Shown here one piece after another: positions 1 through 11,117 of a stretch of 64,000 nt of DNA (its first letter is position 1; every line of letters starts with the position of its first letter). Under the pieces are notes generated by a model. It saw nothing but the letters and a program-made list of their open reading frames with translations, ran no database searches and was not told the origin of the DNA. This DNA comes from Rhypophila decipiens (lineage: Eukaryota; Ascomycota; Sordariomycetes; Sordariales; Naviculisporaceae), in the NCBI GenBank assembly GCA_033297075.1, contig MU858220.1:1-64000 (forward strand). Reading direction: 5' to 3'. The translations under genes and the position numbers were made by a program.

Positions 1-120
1 ATCACCTTGAAGGTTGCGTTCTCCAAGTGTTCAGCGTCCTATCTTCAGCAGCTAAAGCAGGATCTGCTGGTTGAGGCTGCGTGGGACTCCTTGGTTCTTG
101 ATGTAACAGCGAGCAAGTGA
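1..120 (+). CDS. possible 3' end of a gene cut by the window edge
   Basis: Frame 1 is open from the first base to a TGA at 118-120 and encodes about 39 residues of mixed, protein-like composition, including the stretch LQQLKQDLLVEAAWDSLVL. No start codon or family can be seen because the window begins inside the frame. It could equally be a chance open frame; the only support is its composition and its continuity to the edge. Confidence 0.25.
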   Translation: MTLKVAFSKCSASYLQQLKQDLLVEAAWDSLVLDVTASK

Positions 121-962
121 AACTAACTTTTCGTATTCGTACTCCCGATTTCGTAAGAGTGGGAATGGAGGGGATGACGTCATCGTGCAGCGGAGCTTTT
201 TGTCCGCAGCGTCAAAACGAGATCAACTTCACTGAACTTTCACTCAACATAGGGATGCCATTCTGGTTAAGTATAAATGCAAGTAGTTATCGGATTGGCT
301 ATGGCTAAAGGTGAATGAAAAGAACAACACTGTTTGTTTTGGCCTTTTCAACTCTTTGAGATACGATCCAGTATACTCTCTGTGCTTTTGTGAGATTGGA
401 GGTTCTAACCAATCACAAGTATCTCCCATCGAGGTTTGACGAGGATGGGATTTCCAAAATGTCTCGCTCAATCCTGCCTCCGGTATCACGAGTATTCTGT
501 GAGTTTTCTTCACTGGTCAAAGTTTCGTATATCCGTAAAAGTGTAGGAGCTGGAGGTCTCAAGAAATCGACGAACCAGAGGCCACAAGAGGAGGATCAAC
601 ACGCCAAAGAGGGAAAGTGATGGATGAATGCCAGGATGATACTCAACTCCACTCGCTGGACTAACCGCATTTATACTGCCCGCCACACCTCTCATGTACA
701 ATTACATCATTATCATAACCTGACTTGCCAACGACAGGAGAACGAGGGGCTGGGGATGATCGGGAAAAGGGGAATGAAAAAGGACGGGAGGTGCCTGATC
801 TTCGCTTGGTTTGTTCCTGGAATCCACCCCATTTGCATCAATCATTCATCTAGTTGATTTTGGCTTTGAGTTTATCTCAACTTGATCCTCACACAATACC
901 AGTCATCAAACCGCATATCGACTGGTTGGACTTGAATGCAGTAATCACCAAAACAAACCACC
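121..962. other. intergenic region upstream of the 963 gene
   Basis: I see no convincing gene here. The short open frames on both strands have no recognisable domains. The stretch just before 963 is CA-rich and is probably the 5' leader of the next gene. Confidence 0.5.
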
Positions 963-1667
963 ATGGCGCCCCATCCACCGAATCCTCCCCATGCCCGGGA
1001 GGCCAATCAACCAGTCCAAGAAATAGTCGACCGCGCACTATCCCTCAACTTTGACAGCCCAAAGAAACCCATCATCCAACTCCAGAACCGACAAAACCAA
1101 CAACCGCCCGCGACAGTAACAGTAATAGCCAACGCCCCAACAACAACAGTCATAACCGCACCCCCCGCAACTTCGTCACCAATCGACCAAAGCGACCAGA
1201 GCGTAGAGACCTCTTCCTCTCTCAACGGCGGCGCAATAGCAGGCATCGTAATAGGCAGCATAGTCGGTCTCCTCCTCCTAATCTGGATTTTCCGCTCTTG
1301 TTCCAACCTCGGAGCCCCGCCGACGGATACCCCGCCCCGTGATGGTCGGGCTTGGTACGATGGTGTGAGGAGTGATTACCCGCCTCCTGATGCGCCTAGG
1401 TCGCCTTACAGGAGTAGCCATCCAAGACCTCATCATCGTCATCATCATCATTCGTCTAGGAGTCGGAGCCGACATTCTCATGGTCATTACAGACGGTCGG
1501 CGGACATTCAGGAGGTGCAGCAGGTTACGCCTGTTGCCGTGGTGAGGGATTCTAGTCGGCGGAGTAGACGGGCGAGCAGATCGCCTTATCGGATGTATGA
1601 GGCTGATTTGCCTTATGATGATGGCCGAGGGCGGAGTCGGAGTGTCAGTCGGAGGAGGTATGATTAG
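963..1667 (+). CDS. single-pass membrane protein with Ser/Arg/His-rich tail
   Basis: A single-exon gene of 234 residues. The ATG sits in a strong context (CCACCATGG). The N-terminal half is rich in Pro and Thr and looks extracellular. It is followed near residues 88-110 by one strong transmembrane helix (GAIAGIVIGSIVGLLLLIWIF). The C-terminal cytosolic half has a run of His residues and many Arg-Ser repeats ending SVSRRRYD. No signal peptide is evident, so the helix itself probably acts as the anchor. This layout is common among uncharacterised fungal plasma-membrane or wall-sensor-like proteins, but I do not recognise a named family. Confidence 0.75.
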   Translation: MAPHPPNPPHAREANQPVQEIVDRALSLNFDSPKKPIIQLQNRQNQQPPATVTVIANAPTTTVITAPPATSSPIDQSDQSVETSSSLNGGAIAGIVIGSIVGLLLLIWIFRSCSNLGAPPTDTPPRDGRAWYDGVRSDYPPPDAPRSPYRSSHPRPHHRHHHHSSRSRSRHSHGHYRRSADIQEVQQVTPVAVVRDSSRRSRRASRSPYRMYEADLPYDDGRGRSRSVSRRRYD

Positions 1668-2562
1668 GTGACCTTTCGCAAGGGTTGGCAGATTTCGTAG
1701 TCATGCAAGGACGGTGTCAAGGTGGCCCAGTGGGGGCTCGGGTGTGTTTGGCGAGACGAGGATTTACGAGTAATGGTGCAATGTCTTGTATTTCAAGTTT
1801 GTTTGATTATGTGTATTTACGGAAGAGGTACGTTATCCATTGAAGTTTAGTGGAGCTGTTGGGCTGTTTATTTGATATCAGCCTCTCCTTACATTGGGGC
1901 TGTTACATATATCTGTTGAATAACCATGGATTGCTGTGTATAAGTAGTCACAATCTGAATCATTGGACTTTCTTGATTTTGTATTGTATTTCCAGTTGTT
2001 CTACAGCAATATGTATGTAGTACAGACCCGGGCACCGTCTCTTCTCTCTTGGCTCGAGCAGCTGGGCAGGATGTGTTCTTCGAGACCCGCTCTGGCTCTC
2101 TCGTAGGTAGCCCTGGGGAAGCCACACTTCCATCCTGCCATCATGTCGAATAATATCCCCGATAAAACAAAGTCCCAACAAAAGAGGCCCGAAAAGAAAA
2201 GAATATCTAGCGATCCCCTTGAGGGGTTTTAGTCTGAGATGTAGTAATAGAATTATAAGGGTTTATCCGGTCCACCGTACACCCCGCGGCCCGCCACAAA
2301 GAAAAGACGTGGTATAATATGAACGTATATTTAGATTACAAAAAAGGAAATGGTCCTAGGTCTGTGATCAAAATGCCCGCCCTATTGGATCAGGTGGTGG
2401 TTGTGTGTAGTGGTGATAGTCTTGTTGTTGCTGGTGTTGCTGTGGTTGTCGATGTTGACTCTGATACGTTTGATGTGGCCGCTCGACGTCGTCATATGAT
2501 ACTGTCTGTTCCAGAAGTTAGAACATGTACCAAAAGACCAATGCAACGGCGAGGAGAGCATA
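1668..2562. other. intergenic region between convergent genes
   Basis: This stretch lies between the 3' ends of the 963 gene (plus) and the rhodopsin-like gene (minus). It is fairly AT-rich, as expected for 3' untranslated sequence, and I see no gene in it. Confidence 0.5.
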
Positions 2563-3861
2563 TCATACCACATCTCGCTGCACCAGCACAAACGACTTGC
2601 TCATCTCGCGATCGCTGCTCGCCCGATCAGGACTCTGCTGCAGGATCTCCTCCTGGGACGACCCAGTCCGTGGCCGTCCCTCACTCCGACTCCGAGTCGA
2701 CTTCTTGTCACTCGAGAATGAATCCATCTTCAGGGCTTTGCTGAGTGGCTTCGGCTCAGTGTAATGGTTGTTGTTGCTGCCAGGTTTTTGCTGCATGCGC
2801 CCTCCCGTGTGTCGCCCACTTCCGCCTGCGGAGGAGCCGTACCTGGAACGCTTGGCTGAGGCGCGGTTGACGAGGAGGATCTTGAGAGCGGGAAGACTAC
2901 CGACGATGACGGCTGCAAGGGGGAGGTGCAATGGTTAATGACGTGCTGCCTGTAGGGCTGAATGACCATGGGACGTGCGAAGCAAGCATCATGCGAGAAA
3001 GGATGAGTCAACTTACAGACAGACGCCGCAAGTGTCGACCACACCATGAGCATGGTCAGGTTGACAAAGTATTGCGGCACAAGAACCTGCTTCGCCCGGA
3101 TGATGGAGAAGGCAATCATGACAAAAGTCAGGCCAAAGACGGCCACGAGACCTGCCTTTTGTTTGGCCGAGATCTTGACGTTGTAGATCAGACCGATGGG
3201 CATGGCCATGACTGTTTCCATGAATGTTAGCAAATTCCATTCACTCTGGAATCCTCAATGGGCACGTACTGCACAAGTCGGTAAACACATCAATGACAGT
3301 GCTATAATAGACACTCAGGTTCGAGGCCCAGATATTCCGCTCGCTGCCGCACTTGTTGAACTTGAAAAAGTTGCCCACATCGCCGCACGAGGTGGCCAGC
3401 GAGACGATGCACCCGCCATAGGCAATCACCGTGAGCGTCACCAAGACATACCACAGTCGGCGGTAGACGGGCAGGTCGCGGAACAGCTTTCTGTACAAGG
3501 CCAGAAAGGCCGCCTTGACACCCCACAACACGGTCCAGAACAGGATGACGATGGGAAATTCGTAGCGCAGGTAGTCCTCCGTGTAGCTAACCACGTCCAT
3601 CGTGACATTGATCTTGCCCGCCGTGACGGCGGTGAGATAGTACAGGCTCGGCAGCTGGATCGTCTCGAGGATGCATAATGTGAGTAACGTCGCCAAGGAG
3701 AAGAACATCCAGTAGTCCTCGGCAGTGAGTCGGTCGGCAACTTTGAAGCGGATGCCTGTTCTTAGGCCGACGAAGACGGCGGCGGCGCTAAAGCTCGTCC
3801 ATATCAAGGCGAGGAGGGATCGTTTGGGAAGGTCGCCCACGTCGCTCACAAGTGTATCCAT
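2563..3861 (-). CDS. fungal rhodopsin-like integral membrane protein
   Basis: Three exons on the minus strand (3861-3270, 3211-3017, 2912-2563) give 378 residues in frame. The first intron starts GTACGT, the second GTAAGT. The N-terminal 270 residues contain about seven hydrophobic helices. The loop and helix around the first intron (VIDVFTDLCIMAMPIGLIY) match the TDLxxxxxPI signature of the large fungal rhodopsin-domain/PTH11-like family, and several Cys and Trp residues are placed as in that family. The C-terminal tail of about 100 residues is Ser/Arg-rich and cytosolic. Such proteins are predicted surface receptors of unknown ligand; there is no retinal-binding lysine evidence. The family call is firm, the function is not. 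Confidence 0.85.
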
Positions 3862-6800
3862 CTCTTGGGGGAGGCGTAGTTATGGATCTTGGTGTCGTTG
3901 ACGCTACTGTATTCGTGATAGTGGCGATGTCGTTATATGTGCCGCATCTGCATGGTTTCTTTTTCTGGTGTCTCACTTCTGTGTGCTGGCGTGGAGAAAA
4001 TAGAAGGATGGTCAGAAACTGCGGCCAGGTTAGTGTAGGACAGGACGGAGATATTATTTAGTACTAGGAAGCTCGGACGTTGAGGAATGGGGTCTGTCTC
4101 GGTATATACTACCGACCCGGATCAAGAATCAGACCATGCTTCCCATGCAGACCAGGGGAAAAGGTGAGCGGGGTGTTTATTATGAGAGTTAAAATCTCGC
4201 CACTAGAGGTGTGTATCCGAGTCTCCGGATTCGACAACCAGAAAGGGAAACGAGGGGAGCTGAAGCGAACAATAAAGGACCAATTCGCTCTTGTGAGTCG
4301 TTGGTTCGATCAAAGCTGCTCGCGCCGCTCCCCTGCTCTTGGAGTCCACTCTTTTGCACACCCTGTGGACATGACGGCTACTTGGAGTTTCACTCGTCAG
4401 GAAAAGGGCCTGCCAGGTCCTGGGGTAGAGGGGGCAAAGGAGGGGTGATACCGAATGGGAGGGCATGGAGGGTGGTGTTTATTTCTCTTCCCGTCTTTCA
4501 CCTTACGATGCAAAGGATGAATCTGGGTTCTGGCCCTCCAACAGACGAGCATGTAGGGCCTCCCGCCGCTCCCGTTGGCTGTCAATCACCAGGTACCCGG
4601 TGGATCCATCACACAGACTCCCACCCAGATGTGCGGGATTCTCAATAATGGTGATGGCCTGGGGGTGAATTTTGGGGCCATTCACAGATCACCAAAAAGG
4701 GGTGTGTTGATGACACTAACAGATCTTGTCGAAAGCCGCTGCAAACACTGTTAGCGGGTATACACCCATCTTTCCACCCCCTGAAGGCCATATACCGAGG
4801 GCAGCCATGCGATAGGCCAACAAATTTGCTGGTTGGCGTCTGGAGAATGGGCGCGTTCCTGGAACGACGCGGCTCTGGCACCTCACTGGCTTGTTGGTGC
4901 TGTGAACTTTACGATTTATTGGTGGTGGCAAGCCAGGGGCAGCATTGTTTCCGACCAGTAATATCACAGAAGTCGACTTCTGTGATTTGGTAGGTGCTTT
5001 TGAGGTGGTCTTGTGTTACCTTGCAGGGCAAGCGAGTGGACATAAAAATGAAGATCTCGCCCTCCAAAATTGATGGCAATGTCTTGCGGTTCCCTCGTAA
5101 TGCTGTCTGGATCTTTTGACTTCATTTGTCAGTTCACCAACTGCATCTCTCGCCTCGGGTGTTGCCTCTTTTGTGAGGCATTGCCACATCTGTGATTGCG
5201 ATTTGTGCCACTGTCGTTTTCAGGTGTGCCGAGTCAAAGTGTGGGGGGCCAATTGACGACCGTCCTTTTGATGTGATGAGTGCTCTTGTGCTCCAGCGTT
5301 TTTGGGGTGTCGGAGGCCGATGATGCATGTCGACGGCGTTGTTCTGGGTGCTCCCGTTGGACCCGCAGCTCCCGGTGAACCCCGCCCCGGTCTCAGCCAC
5401 TTGTGACAGGGGCCGAGTTCGGCCCAGAACTCACTGGCACCAAGAATGCACGGATGGGGTTTCTGCTCCGGGATCAATTCAGTTGCATTGGAGCTGACCG
5501 GCACGTTTTGGTCATGCAAACAATAGGAGACGTCCTTTCCAGCCCTTGTCGAAGAAGTTGTGAGTTAAAATTGCCATCATCAGCGGAGGGTATAATATGT
5601 TGGTGTTTCCCCCGAGTCTTGAAACTTGGACATCTTGTTTCGTTTCCCGAGAAAGGTTCGGCACTTGCCCACCTGACCGGACCCGCTGGCTCTGTCGGTC
5701 TTTCCCACACACAATCACCTCCCCGCCTCTCCCCGCCCGCTCAGCTGTCAACTTTCAGCCCTCGAGCAGACTGTGTTTGCCTGCTCACAAGGTTGACTGG
5801 ATGTTGGTCAGTTCAGTTCTGCCTGAAAGACAGACGTCACGAGATTTGAGCCTTACTCAGCTTGCACGTGGTTCCCCAAACCAGAACTCTGCCAAGTGTC
5901 AGTCTGGCACCAGTTCGGAGGTCGACACCTGCCCAACCACCCCCACCATCAGGTGTTATCACCACCAAAGAACTCTTCACCCGTGATGATTGACATCGTC
6001 ACAAACAACTCATTGTCACAGAATGCATCCACGTTCTCTGTCTTGGAGCTGTCATCTTTAGCCCGTATTTTCTTTTTCCATCGTCGTGGCATCACTTGCC
6101 GGCGTGCATTGGGCGAACATCGCAACCCTTTGTCTTTTCTTCTTAGGCCATTGTTGCAGTGGCTAGTTAGCCTATTTCCAGGCCTCAAGCCACCTGAGCC
6201 TCCTTGGCCTCTCATTATCGCCGCAACGCATGGTCTTCGCGACGGCTCGCAATCGGTTGGCTGACTGGTGAGTCTTTGGAAAGAGAAGTCTCTTTTCAGT
6301 GTGCCATTATTGGGCTCCGGCCTGCCAATGCCGACCACACTGCCCACCGATTGAGGCACGATTTGGTTCGCTCCCAGGCTCCCGAATATCAAATACGAAA
6401 ACGCAATTCATCATGTTCGGCACCTCAAACAGCAATTGCTCTGCGACTCTCTCGTCCCGACCACGTCACTCGGACATTGGGCAATGCGGGGTGACGAAAG
6501 GGTTCCATGCATGCGGGACTCTTGGGTTTTCAGAGTGCTGATGCTGCTGATGGCGCTGCTGGCTGCTCACTCATGATGATGGGCGTGCAGCATTCTGCGT
6601 CTGCTCATGCTGGGCTGATGCTGTCTGCAAGGTTCGGTGAAGCTTTACAACGAATCCCCTGGCAACACATTGACAACGCTAACTCTCCCCGCAAACAAGC
6701 ATCTTTTTCTTCCCTTGTGTCTTGCTTTTGAAGCTTTGCTGGGTCAAGATTGGCTAGTGCCAATTTTGGCTGGCCTTCTTCCTCCATCCGGCATGGCTCG

Positions 6801-7231
6801 CTGCGAGCCCAGGCGATTATCGACCCGCCACGTCGTCCACGTTGCTTGGGATTGCCCGGAAATACCGCTTTCTTGCACAATCGGCACATGGAAACATAGA
6901 TTTTGACCCATTGACATGGATCGCGTCCATGGCAGAGGCGTTCCTTGCGGCGCTGGTATGGATCTTTGGGAGGTTGGAGGCTGGGTCCTGCTAATCATAA
7001 CCATGGTCTTAACATCCCGGCCGCCGCCCAATTCTCGCAAGCTCCTCCGAGAAGGGTGTGACTGTGACGCCGCAAGAAAAAAGTTTCTGACTGTTTACCA
7101 GACAACAGGTAACCAGACACCGCCTGTTCCTTTATATCTGCCTGCCTGCATCCGCCGGGCCCTTTGTCTTTCCAGCAACGCATTTTCAACATACCAATGC
7201 CGATTTCCACGATCACGTTAATACGAGAAAA
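3862..7231. other. long gene-free stretch, 3.4 kb
   Basis: There is no convincing coding region. The open frames of 120-150 codons on both strands (for example around 5403-5849 and 5949-6392) overlap each other and show no domain or splice structure. The last 150 bases contain a TATA-like element (TTTATATC near 7131) placed for the gene at 7232. The rest may be a long promoter or untranslated leader, or a non-coding transcript. Confidence 0.4.
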
Positions 7232-8378
7232 ATGTTAGCGTTTCCACGCTTCACAGGCCTTAGCCGGCCTCCGAGCACTGCAACTCCGGCGTTCTTCACC
7301 TGGGTGCTTTTGCTCTCACTTTGGGCAATTCCGGCCTGGAGTGTGCCAACTGGTCTCACCATTCCTTGGCCACAATTCCGGAAGAGTCCCTATAACGAAT
7401 TGACGACGACGCCGACACCGACACCGCCAAAGAAAAACTGCACGAACTGGAAGCAGCGCAACTTCAACACGATCTCCCACATCTACGGTCTGACCGTGTA
7501 TCCCAATCAAGTTCCCATTGTGCTGGGCGGCTCAAAAGGCGTACCACCAGGTCTTTTCAGCAAGGACGTTGCCGGCCGAGTCGATCCAGTGGGAGACTTC
7601 AAGGGTTTCGACGACTCCATCGAGTACTTCTTTGCCTTGGCCCCGCTGCCCCAAGGAAACCCGCTTCAGGCCGCCATAACCAGTTACAAAATCACCGAGT
7701 TCAGCACACAGTGCAAGGACGTCGCTGCATCCGTCGTTCACCTCTACTGCAGCGTCGTCGATGGTCCGGATGCTGGCAAGGTTCTCCCACCGCTCAAGCA
7801 GATCGCCTTCTGGAAGTTCGACGACAAAGGCGCGGTGCTGAGGTACGATGCTATTATCCCCAATCTCAACGCCTGGGTCATTTTGGCAACGGGTGTTCCT
7901 GTTTTTGGGCCGACCGAAGCACAGCTGGCCAGCATCCAGCAGATCTGCTTCATCACCATGAGCCGCTGCCACGGTCCCAACCAGCAATGGGATAGCATGG
8001 AGCAGTGCGTCGAGACTCTGTCGCGCAAGCCGTACGGGAACTACGATGAGGCATGGGGTGACAATATCGCTTGTCGGAGCATTCATCTTGTCCTGACGCA
8101 GACACGTCCTGATGTGAGTATTATTATCCTACGTCATCTCATTATGTTTTCCCACCGATCTTCCATTCGTGCCTCCCCCTTTCATTATCATGCCGTGTCC
8201 GATCTTTTTAGGGCTGAAACACCATTTTGCTGACCAATGCATCGAAAAATAGCATCACTGCCCCCATGTAGGACCGACAGGCGGCGGCAAATGCATTGAC
8301 GTCAACTACCCCGATGACTATTTTAACGATCAAGAGCTCTTTGGCGACCCGGTCGGCGAGACTTTCATGTGCAAGTAA
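7232..8378 (+). CDS. secreted protein of unknown function
   Basis: Two exons (7232-8113 and 8253-8378) give 335 residues. The donor is GTGAGT; the acceptor at 8251-8252 restores the frame. The N-terminus has a hydrophobic signal-peptide-like segment at about residues 22-38 (AFFTWVLLLSLWAIPAWSVP), followed by a Thr/Pro-rich linker. The mature part has about ten Cys residues, including a conserved-looking C-terminal stretch HHCPHVGPTGGGKCIDV encoded across the splice site, which supports the intron call. I recall similar tails in uncharacterised fungal secreted proteins but no named family. It could be an extracellular enzyme or effector; neither can be shown from the sequence. Confidence 0.8.
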
Positions 8379-9425
8379 TGGTAATGAGGTTATGATATTT
8401 ATGACACGACAAGAGGGCGGGTATATAGATATATTTCGGATGGAGACTTTTAGGGTTTTGACGACGGTAATGATTGACGACATGTTTCCCTTTTTTACAA
8501 TACCTATTAGATCTGGGAGGCACGAGCAATCACCTGCAATCTCTGTTTTGGGGGCTTTTTATTGTATTTTGGTTTTACAGCGTTAGCGATAGCATCATGC
8601 CTCTAGGTACCTAATTATTGACAATCGTGTATTATTACATTCAGTTTCAAGGCATTTTGGTTGTTGCACAAGGCATCTACAATTGTGATGACACAAGTTA
8701 AATGAAGTGAAGTCAATGAGGCTCAACTCGAGAAATCGTGACTTGCTTGCACGTGCAACAATGCTTGGAAATCCAAGGTCATGTGTTTGTTGGATGTGAG
8801 ATGTCATGAACTCCTGAAAATGAGATGACGCGAACAAGTGGAGACCTTTTTTGGGGCCAGGGGACCTGGGAAAAATGCGACCGACCAGTCACCAGCGGCC
8901 CCAGACCCAGGAACAACAACTGCGGAGTGGACGGGGACTGGGCAGCAGGGTCGCAGCCTAGAAAAAGATGACGCCCTTTCTTTTTCTCGAAGCCTGCCGG
9001 CACTGCCGGAGTGGTTGGAGAATTGGAGAACCTTGAAATGCTGGGGGCTGGTTGGCTGGTGTAACACCATCTGGCTTCACCGCCTGGGAATCTTGAATTT
9101 TTTTTTAATTCTTTTTTTAATTGGCTGTGTTATTGACCAAAAGGGAAATGGAATCGTGGTTGTTCGACTTCAGGAAAACCATGTCCTTATCAGGCTGCAT
9201 ATGGACTAGCTTTGTTTGACGTAGACTAATGCCGTGCATGATTGCATGATGGTTTCCTTCTGTTTGGGAGCTGCTAAAGGTGGCTGGCGGTGAAAATTAT
9301 CCTCGGCCCAGACCCCCACTTTTCCCATCCCGAATCGCCCCTTCCGAGCCCGGTGTGATGCCAAGACGGGATCGGGGCCCGGGAATAGTGGGGCCGGTTG
9401 CTCTCGTGTGACCTCTGTGAAATTA
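8379..9425. other. intergenic region upstream of a terminal-inverted-repeat element
   Basis: I see no gene here. It includes T-rich runs near 9100-9120 and ends at the TA dinucleotide flanking the repeat element that begins at 9426. Confidence 0.5.
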
Positions 9426-9717
9426 CGGAGCCTTGGGCCAAAAGTAATTCCCACTTTCGTCGTCCCCTGGTTAAGTGTGGCTGTTGTTACAGTACCTAAC
9501 AACTCCTGTGGTAGTGCAGCTCTTTTTACAGTATTTCGAGACCACTAGACCCTTATAAGACAGGTGGCAGCCACTGGAAACTAGTGACTCCTGATCTGGG
9601 ACTCAGGGCTTGCCTCTAACTCTGGAAGTCACCAAGCTCAAATTTCGTACTGTATCGACAAGCCACCTCTAACAGGGGGACCAACAAAGTGGGAATTACT
9701 TTTGGCCCGAGGCTCCG
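9426..9717. mobile_element. MITE-like element with ~65-bp inverted termini and TA duplication
   Basis: The left end, starting CGGAGCCTTGGGCC at 9426, is matched in reverse complement by the right end, finishing GGGCCGAGG-like then CTCCG at 9717. The two arms share ACGGAGCC, the core CCAAAAGTAATTCCCACTTT, and further pieces through ACAGTAC, with a few mismatches and indels. A TA dinucleotide flanks both sides (9424-9425 and 9718-9719), which is the target duplication of Tc1/mariner-type transposons. The 292-bp length has no room for a transposase, so it is best read as a non-autonomous miniature element. Which transposon mobilised it is unknown. Confidence 0.75.
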
Positions 9718-9719
9718 TA

Positions 9720-10287
9720 TATCTCGAATGCTTGAGAGACAACCACAATGACCCTTCTCCGTTGAATAGGCGCTCTCGGACTGCCTACGACTTTTGGATC
9801 TCCATCGTAGCGGCCGCTCAACGTCGTAGCTGACGGTAGAAGAGCAAGGATGCCTTTGACTCTACCAATTACAGCTCGTGAGACAGTGAGCAATAATCCG
9901 TCGGGCCATGTAAGGTTTTTCAGTCCAAGGCATGGTCGTAAGACCTAGTCAAGACTATTGGAAAGATACTCCGTACAGGTCTGGACTATGTTCGTCATTG
10001 GAGTGCAATTGGTCGCAAATGAAGCTAAAGGATCAATATGGAAACAACGTCGTAGGGCCAAGAATCCCACTGTCACCTGAGCTCGACGTCTACTTCTACC
10101 TCCTCGGATGCCTCAAGTCACTGTTGACCGTTGCTCGCCGTCTATAAAGGGACGAATATCCCCTCTTGCTTGTCAATCTAACCACTGCATCTTGTTTCGT
10201 CCAGAAACCCACCGCTATTATTCTACGTCTTGCCTCATTTGCGTTTCTAAAAATTCCAGTCATCAAAGGACAGCTCGACTATCCACC
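9720..10287. promoter_or_regulatory. upstream region of the 10288 gene with TATA box
   Basis: No gene is evident. TATAAAG lies at about 10143-10149, roughly 140 bases before the ATG of the secreted-protein gene, and is the likely core promoter. The intervening leader is C/T-rich. Confidence 0.5.
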
Positions 10288-10780
10288 ATGAAGATCCCAA
10301 CAGTCCTCTCCCTATTCGGCGGCATCAGCAGCGTCTCGGCGTATTATTGTTATGGTGGGGGCCACCGCCTAAGCTACAGTGTGGCGAAATTTCATTTCAC
10401 GAGGGCCTGCGAAGGATACAGCGGCATTGCAGGAGCATTCCAAGGATGGTTTGCGCCCAATCAGGAGAAGTATGCCTGCGTCGATCTGGGGGACAACGTC
10501 AAGTTGGAAATGTGGGTGAAGAATCACAACCCAACGACTGGCTTTGATCTTGGCGATACCGACTGCACCAAGGAATTCAACAACATCATGGAGTATTGCT
10601 TTTATGGATTCGGAGGCCACAATGATGTTGCTGGTTGGTACTTTCGGTGAGTAATAACTTCCTCGTCTCTTCACCCTGCACCGTGACCTCTCCGTAGCGA
10701 GGTAGCGGGCCGTTTCTGATTTATGGGCGTTTACTGAGACCTGTTCTTGCAGCATCGATGCGAACGAGGGCACATGCTGA
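10288..10780 (+). CDS. small secreted cysteine-containing protein
   Basis: Two exons (10288-10646 and 10753-10780) give 128 residues. The second exon is only 28 bases and encodes the last residues, IDANEGTC. The N-terminus is a clear signal peptide (MKIPTVLSLFGGISSVSA) ahead of a mature chain beginning YYCYGG. Six Cys residues in the mature chain could form three disulfides, including one at the extreme C-terminus. The ending pattern GWYFR-(x)5-GTC resembles a widespread fungal secreted family that I cannot name. Size, Cys content and secretion fit an effector-like or antimicrobial-like role, which is inference only. Confidence 0.8.
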
Positions 10781-11117
10781 AAGGATACCTCTATATATGC
10801 CCTATAGAGGCGGTGGATTATGCAGAGGGATATGGGTGCTGGTTTGGGTGCATGTTATGTATATGATGAGCCAAAACGGAACTGACTACATTGATTGTCG
10901 TGAGCAAAACAAAAGGCTACGTATAACATGGTGAAATGATCTTTACATCGTTAAGGGTAAATATGCACACTTTTATATTCGCGAGCTAGTACACATGGAG
11001 GAGTCTGCTATCGTGCGTGCGGTCTGAAGACCAGTTCGGCAGTTATTCACGGTATGATATGACGCAGAAGAATATTATCTTCAGCTGAAGTATTATAGAT
11101 CGTCCTTCGAGGCATTT
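10781..11117. other. intergenic region between convergent genes
   Basis: This is AT-rich 3' flanking sequence between the secreted-protein gene and the minus-strand hydrolase gene. I see nothing else in it. Confidence 0.5.

Noticed and set aside
5403..6392. Several overlapping 120-150 codon frames on both strands
   Set aside because: They overlap one another in different frames with no family features, so none stands out as coding.
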